From: Pseudomonas alkylphenolica
Lineage (GTDB): Bacteria > Pseudomonadota > Gammaproteobacteria > Pseudomonadales > Pseudomonadaceae
Reading direction: 5' to 3'
Assembly: GCF_016009175.1 (NCBI RefSeq)
Contig: NZ_JADUCM010000001.1
Coordinates: 62,001-126,000, forward strand
Length of the DNA: 64,000 nt
The position numbers were made by a program, and so were the translations under genes. Of this stretch, positions 60,087 through 64,000 are shown one piece after another; positions within the stretch are counted from its first letter, which is position 1; each line of letters opens with the position of its first letter. Under the pieces are notes generated by a model. That model ran no database searches. It saw only the letters and a program-made list of their open reading frames with translations, and was not told the origin of the DNA.

Positions 60087-61205
60087 ATGGGAAGCGATAT
60101 GTCAAACTTCAGCACTTCAAACCCTGGCAGTCGAAACAAGTGGACCCTTGCCGCTTATAAACACATGGCAAGAAAGCGACTTGTACGCCAGGCAGAAATC
60201 AATGTTAAAAGTCTTGCCGTTAAAACCTGGGATATTGCCCCGGGCGAAACGACGATTACCCCGCCCGCGTTCTTTCTGCCCAATCAGCTGGAGCGGGTAA
60301 CCGGCTGGGAGGCAAAGCGCTTTTATCCCTACGTGCACCCCGCTCGTACCATGGAAGGGCACCTGAGTGTTGAGCAGGGGCCTACACGCGGTTACCTGAT
60401 CAAGGACGTGTGGCTGGTCGACGGGGCACTGTACAAGGGTAACGCCAGCCACTGGCTGTCGTTGAAGCCCAGCCGGTTTCCGCGGATTGCCGTGGAGAAC
60501 GAGATCGGCCGTGCGGCGGTGTATTGCACGCAAAACGGCAATTCATGGTTTGGCACCTGGTTGATGGAAGACTGCGTGACCTACGCCCTGGCGTGCAACG
60601 AAGGCGTGCCGGTGACCACAGCGCCCTCGGCGCGGTTTCCGCTGTTTACCCAGGCGCCGGCCTATGAAGACTGGCTCGATATGCACCCGTACCGGTTGCG
60701 CAGCGCTTTTTTCCGCGAGCTGGTGCTGTTCGATGACCTGAGCAACAACCGCAGCCGGCATTTACGCTACCGCGCCATGGGCGAAAAGCTGCTGTCACAT
60801 GTGAACTACGCAACGCACCCCGGCGTGTTCCTGCTTCGCGGCGGGGACGGTGACCTGCGCTTTTTGCGCAATGAGCTGGAACTGGCCGAGCATCTGCACA
60901 AAACCCGGGGTTTTCGCATCGTCGACCCGCTGCGCACCGATGTGCCCGCGATTGTCGCGGCCTGTGCCGGGGCGAGGACGGTGATCGGCGTCGAGGGCAG
61001 CCAGCTGGTGCATGGCATGAATGTGCTGCAGGCCGGCGGCTCACTGCTGACGCTGCAGCCGCCCAACCGCTTTGTCAGTTACTACAAGTACCTGACCGAT
61101 CGCGACCACCAGCAGTTTGGTTTTGTGGTCGGGATCCCCGAAGGCGATGGCTTCAGGATCGATGTTGAAGAGGTTGAGCGTACGCTCGACCTGTTTCCCG
61201 GGTGA
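60087..61205 (+). CDS. Glycosyltransferase family 61 (DUF563)
   Basis: A 372-residue protein of the DUF563/family 61 type. The typical late block is present: LAEHLHKTRGFRIVDPLRTD, then VIGVEGSQLVHGMNVLQAGG with LLTLQPPNRF. The N-terminal part has no signal peptide. It probably adds a pentose or hexose to the exopolysaccharide. GGGAGGA lies before ATG 60087. It lies between the GNAT-type gene and the mini PEP-CTERM-like gene, all on one strand. Confidence 0.82.
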   Translation: MGSDMSNFSTSNPGSRNKWTLAAYKHMARKRLVRQAEINVKSLAVKTWDIAPGETTITPPAFFLPNQLERVTGWEAKRFYPYVHPARTMEGHLSVEQGPTRGYLIKDVWLVDGALYKGNASHWLSLKPSRFPRIAVENEIGRAAVYCTQNGNSWFGTWLMEDCVTYALACNEGVPVTTAPSARFPLFTQAPAYEDWLDMHPYRLRSAFFRELVLFDDLSNNRSRHLRYRAMGEKLLSHVNYATHPGVFLLRGGDGDLRFLRNELELAEHLHKTRGFRIVDPLRTDVPAIVAACAGARTVIGVEGSQLVHGMNVLQAGGSLLTLQPPNRFVSYYKYLTDRDHQQFGFVVGIPEGDGFRIDVEEVERTLDLFPG

Positions 61206-61713
61206 TAAGTGGTGTCAATAAATGGTTTGCGAAGCAGAAAGAGTCGCATTTAGTATCTCAGCCATGAAACACATTTACGGATCCAATCGTCGAAACTGCA
61301 TCGCCAATGAACACCGCTGCATGCCCGTTGGTCTGAAAAAAACGCATGCACAGGTCGTCATTGGCGTGTTTGTTCAAACCTGGAACTTTGCGCGTCCGCG
61401 ACTTCGGTAGTGGCTACAGGGTAACCCGGTACCAAGTGTAAATAGTTGGAATAACAAGACATTTTCTCGAGCCTGGGCAAGTTTCCGAGCCCCGGAATAC
61501 GCTGCGTCGTGCCGGTTTTGAGGGCCTGGGGAGGCCGCTAAAAGCAGTGTGACCATTGGCTGACGATATTTTGACTGGGGCGAGCGCGCCCGATTGATTT
61601 TTATTATGGTGTCGGATCATTGACGTAGTGTCACTCTGCCCATAAGCTCCAATCAGAAACGACAAAAACCTTCCGCCTCCCAACGCTGTTTATCCTCTTT
61701 GCTGGAGGGGATC
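61206..61713. other. Gap upstream of the PEP-CTERM-like gene
   Basis: About 500 bp without a supported gene. A possible sigma-70 promoter is TTGACG (61620-61625) with TAAGCT (61643-61648) at 17-bp spacing, 65 bp before the small gene. Short frames here (for example 61222-61410) have no ribosome site and are not called. Confidence 0.4.
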
Positions 61714-61890
61714 ATGCGCTCGACACTGTTCATAAAGTCCATTTTTCTGTTTGTACTCATGAGTGGTGCCGCCGGGGCTGCCGACTCGTTTGTAAATAAG
61801 ACAAGTGTGGTACCTAACGCAACAGCGGGTTGGTTGCTGGCGTTTGCAGTAGTAGGTTTTATGGCAGTTGCCAATCGCCGCAAAGTGTAA
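61714..61890 (+). CDS. Miniature secreted protein with PEP-CTERM-like sorting tail
   Basis: A 58-residue protein. Residues 1-22 are a signal peptide (SIFLFVLMSGAAGAA core). After only about ten residues comes a tail VVPNATAGWLLAFAVVGFMA then VANRRKV: a VP motif, a hydrophobic helix with W, and a terminal RR-K. This three-part layout is that of PEP-CTERM/exosortase substrates, closest to the VPLPAA-W-L variants, but with PNA replacing PEP. GGAGGGG precedes ATG 61714. It sits directly upstream of the polysaccharide export genes. No exosortase gene is in view. Confidence 0.65.
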   Translation: MRSTLFIKSIFLFVLMSGAAGAADSFVNKTSVVPNATAGWLLAFAVVGFMAVANRRKV

Positions 61891-62239
61891 TTAAGGTTTC
61901 GAGTTCTTCTAAAACCTTACTGTTCAAAGATGCCGTTAAAGATGCCTGGTGCGTACGCTCAGCTGTTTGCTTGTGCCTGGCATCCGTTACACCGATATTG
62001 ATTTTCGCGTCGCTGGCGCTGGCCGTGCCTTGTCAATTCTCAGGCCATTGCTATATTCCAGTAGACCCCGCCACAGGCCGGCAATGCTGGTCACGGCGGG
62101 TGGGCATTACGCGTTAATCGGGCCCCCGGGACGGTCGGGGCCATCGCAGCCGGCAGGTGTGGCTGCGAAGCGGAGCGAGAGGTTGTGTGTTGTTCTCATT
62201 TAGTGCTCTTTGCATGGCTACTTGGCCGGAGGGAACCTG
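61891..62239. other. Gap between PEP-CTERM-like and export genes
   Basis: About 350 bp. Open frames on the plus strand at 61949-62203 and 61830-62117 lack good ribosome sites and readable domains, so I do not call them. A GGCCCC/GGGGCC pair near 62121-62142 may be a hairpin. Confidence 0.4.
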
Positions 62240-62797
62240 ATGAAGCGTTCAATATTTTCTGCGCTCTGCCTGCTGCTGGTCTGGTCCGGTACGAGCAGCG
62301 CCACCGAAAGTAGCGCGTCTTACGTGCTTAGCCCTGGCGACAGGGTCCTGGTTTCGGTCTGGCAAGAAGACAGCCTGCGTCAAGAAACCACCGTACTCCC
62401 CGATGGCACTATCACCTTCCCGCTGGCGGGCTCAATCGATGTGCGCGGCCTTGATGCCGCGGCCGTTGCGCAGAAAGTTGCCGCCAAACTTGAAAAATTC
62501 CTTCCCGATCCGAACGTCAGTGTTGTCATTACCAGCACGGCCGGTAATCTCGTCTATGTGCAGGGCAAGGTGATCAAGCCGGGCCCGGTACCGATGGCGG
62601 GGCCGACCGCAGTACTGCAGGCGCTGAGCATGTCTGGCGGGTTGGACAAGTTTGCCGACGAGAGCGAGATCAAAGTGGTTCGCCAAAAAGGCAGCCGTCA
62701 GGAGATACTGCCTGTGCATTACAAGGATCTGGTCTCCGGGCGTGACATGTCCACCAACATCCAACTTCAGGCCGGCGATACGCTGGTCGTACCTTAA
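62240..62797 (+). CDS. Polysaccharide export protein (Wza/EpsE-like, short)
   Basis: A 185-residue periplasmic or outer-membrane protein with the Poly_export domain (SYVLSPGDRVLVSVWQEDSL, VLPDGTITFPLAGSIDVRGL) followed by one SLBB-like domain (NLVYVQGKVIKPGPVPMAGP, LQALSMSGGLDKFAD). The signal peptide is SALCLLLVWSGTSSA without a lipobox Cys. It is short compared with Wza (about 380) and similar to EpsE-type proteins of exosortase-linked loci. GGAGGG lies seven bases before ATG 62240. Confidence 0.87.
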   Translation: MKRSIFSALCLLLVWSGTSSATESSASYVLSPGDRVLVSVWQEDSLRQETTVLPDGTITFPLAGSIDVRGLDAAAVAQKVAAKLEKFLPDPNVSVVITSTAGNLVYVQGKVIKPGPVPMAGPTAVLQALSMSGGLDKFADESEIKVVRQKGSRQEILPVHYKDLVSGRDMSTNIQLQAGDTLVVP

Positions 62798-62823
62798 ATT
62801 CACTTTAACTATTAAGTCTTCTA

Positions 62824-63939
62824 GTGCCTCTAATAAGAACTACCGGTGTTGTAACGGCAATTCTGTGTTTGCCGTATCCGATCATGGCTCAAGCCGCCGT
62901 TTGGCAGTCTTCAGCCGTTGTGCCCACGACAGTCGAGTACGACAGCAACCCGTTGCTGTTGACGTCGCAAGAGAAGGGGGTGACGCGCACGATCATCGCC
63001 CCCGACTTCAGCCTGGTGGGCACCTATGGGCGTGACGAATTGCGAATGGGGCTGGGGGTGCAGGTGATGCGCTCATCCGACACGTCAATCGTTGACGACC
63101 GTGAAGACCCCAGTGTGTTGCTGGGCTGGCAACGCGAGACGGATCGCGGGCGTTTTGGCCTCAAGGGTCAATACATCGAAAGCTCGACCTTGTCGGGTGC
63201 CGTCCAGGATACCGGGGTGGTCGCCACCGACGGTACGCAAAAGATGTCGATGCTCACCGCCAACTGGAGTAGCGCCATTACCGAGCGCAGCACGTTGGAG
63301 AACGAGACCACGTACAGCCATGCGCGTTACGACATCAATACCCTGACCGGCTACGACGAGCTGGGCACGGTCCTGACCTGGAACTATGCCTGGAGTGAGC
63401 GCACGACGCTCTACACCGGGGTCGGCGCCCGGCGTTATGAGCCGCAGGACGACACCACCGCTTCGGCCTCCAACAGCTACACCCCGCTCGTGGGGGTGAA
63501 ATACCAACTCTCCGAGCGCTGGGAAACTGACGTGCATGCGGGGGTGAACAAGGTCTCTGGCGACGATGGCGGGCAGCGCGGTGAAGGCGGGGTTTCCCTG
63601 CGCTACACCGGCGATCTTGCCGATGCGCGCTTGAGCGCCGAACGTAGCACCGTCGCCAGTGCAGAGGGCGGGTTCGCCGAGATCGACACGGTGCGCGGTA
63701 TCTGGAGTTACGCCGCCACCGAGCTCACCCGTGTCGGCCTTGATGCGGCGTGGCAAGACAGCAAGGGGCAAACGCCAAACACCTTGCAAACCTACGGCGC
63801 CTGGGCCAGTCGAGAATTTTCGCCTTTTTGCGATCTGCGCCTATCGTTGCAATACAAGGAGCGCCAGCAGGACAACCTGCCGGATGCTGAAGGCACCATC
63901 GTTGGACTGACCCTGACCTATAGATTTCCCGACCTCTGA
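62824..63939 (+). CDS. Outer-membrane beta-barrel protein of the exopolysaccharide locus
   Basis: A 371-residue protein with a signal peptide (TGVVTAILCLPYPIMAQAA) and a run of amphipathic strands (YDSNPLLLTSQEKGVTRTII, FGLKGQYIESSTLSG, YTPLVGVKYQLSERWETDVH), ending LTLTYRFPDL. This resembles the PEP-CTERM/XrtA- or EpsL-type outer-membrane proteins that serve as export channels. GTG 62824 is the best start; the site upstream is weak. It follows the export gene by 26 bp. Confidence 0.78.
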   Translation: MPLIRTTGVVTAILCLPYPIMAQAAVWQSSAVVPTTVEYDSNPLLLTSQEKGVTRTIIAPDFSLVGTYGRDELRMGLGVQVMRSSDTSIVDDREDPSVLLGWQRETDRGRFGLKGQYIESSTLSGAVQDTGVVATDGTQKMSMLTANWSSAITERSTLENETTYSHARYDINTLTGYDELGTVLTWNYAWSERTTLYTGVGARRYEPQDDTTASASNSYTPLVGVKYQLSERWETDVHAGVNKVSGDDGGQRGEGGVSLRYTGDLADARLSAERSTVASAEGGFAEIDTVRGIWSYAATELTRVGLDAAWQDSKGQTPNTLQTYGAWASREFSPFCDLRLSLQYKERQQDNLPDAEGTIVGLTLTYRFPDL

Positions 63940-63958
63940 CTCTCGGCATGGTGGCCCC

Positions 63959-64000
63959 ATGAAATCTGACTACGAGCTGTCCCTCAACGACTACATCGCG
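63959..64000 (+). CDS. Start of a Wzz-like chain-length protein (partial)
   Basis: The window ends 14 codons into a frame that reads MKSDYELSLNDYIA, a beginning typical of Wzz/GNVR chain-length determinants. It starts 19 bp after the barrel gene, as expected for an export operon. Most of the protein lies outside, so the name rests on the N-terminus and context. Confidence 0.5.
   Translation, partial: MKSDYELSLNDYIA

Noticed and set aside
61222..61410. 62-codon frame after the glycosyltransferase gene
   Set aside because: No ribosome site and no recognisable content; likely chance.
61949..62203. 84-codon frame between the PEP-CTERM-like and export genes
   Set aside because: No ribosome site, Arg/Pro/Ser-rich translation and no domain pattern.

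Overview
The window looks like chromosomal DNA of a fluorescent or putida-type Pseudomonas. Supporting signs are high GC coding sequence, REP/REPIN palindromes of the Pseudomonas type (GCGGGCAAGCCCGCTCCC), small DUF6124/DUF3077-type genes, an OprD-family porin, a sigma-54 SfnR regulator and many catabolic operons. No tRNA, rRNA, CRISPR array, insertion sequence or integrase was seen.

Layout. (1) 1-5.8 kb: a PUA/EVE-like HNH nuclease, then a run of short hypothetical genes. The first of these has a c4-antisense-type RNA leader whose loop is exactly complementary to its own Shine-Dalgarno region. (2) 5.9-14.3 kb: an OprD-like porin divergent from a branched-chain-type ABC transporter (binding protein, two permeases, two ATPases) joined to an aldehyde dehydrogenase and an SDR. 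(3) 14.35-20.8 kb: LysR regulator, itaconyl-CoA hydratase, acyl-CoA dehydrogenase, MmgE/PrpD protein, class III CoA-transferase and CitE-type lyase. This matches the itaconate-degradation locus of P. aeruginosa (PA0877-PA0883), without its glyoxalase gene and TRAP transporter. (4) 21-27 kb: a small unknown gene, a TPR protein, a PAS-LuxR regulator divergent from thiolase, acyl-CoA synthetase and an MHS-type transporter. (5) 27-32.7 kb: APC permease, unknown gene, zinc alcohol dehydrogenase, aldehyde dehydrogenase and LuxR regulator. (6) 32.8-34.9 kb: flippase plus a family 25 glycosyltransferase.

(7) 35-41.8 kb, minus strand: a nucleoside-type ABC importer (ATPase, two permeases, BMP-family binding protein), an IPNS-like Fe(II) dioxygenase and a Tsx-like nucleoside channel, together suggesting nucleoside or nucleobase uptake and oxidation. 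(8) 42.1-52.8 kb: two sulfur-scavenging operons. The plus-strand one (SfnB-like and DszA/NtaA-like oxygenases plus MetI, MetQ, MetN) is preceded by a sigma-54-like promoter. The minus-strand one is sfnE-sfnC-sfnR followed by an SsuD/MsuD monooxygenase and an amidohydrolase; its SfnR is a plausible activator for the first. A tandem 171-bp repeat lies between them. (9) 53.2-58.4 kb: a mini membrane protein, a dCache-type chemoreceptor, a DUF726-like hydrolase, a TauE/SafE permease and a small unknown gene. (10) 58.8 kb to the right edge: the beginning of an exopolysaccharide locus (GNAT-type protein, family 61 glycosyltransferase, a 58-residue protein with a PEP-CTERM-like tail, polysaccharide export protein, outer-membrane beta-barrel, start of a Wzz-like protein).

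The most unusual items are the c4-type RNA with its exact self-target, the miniature PEP-CTERM-like protein at the exopolysaccharide locus, the dioxygenase inside a nucleoside uptake operon, and the sigma-54 promoter linking the two sulfur operons.
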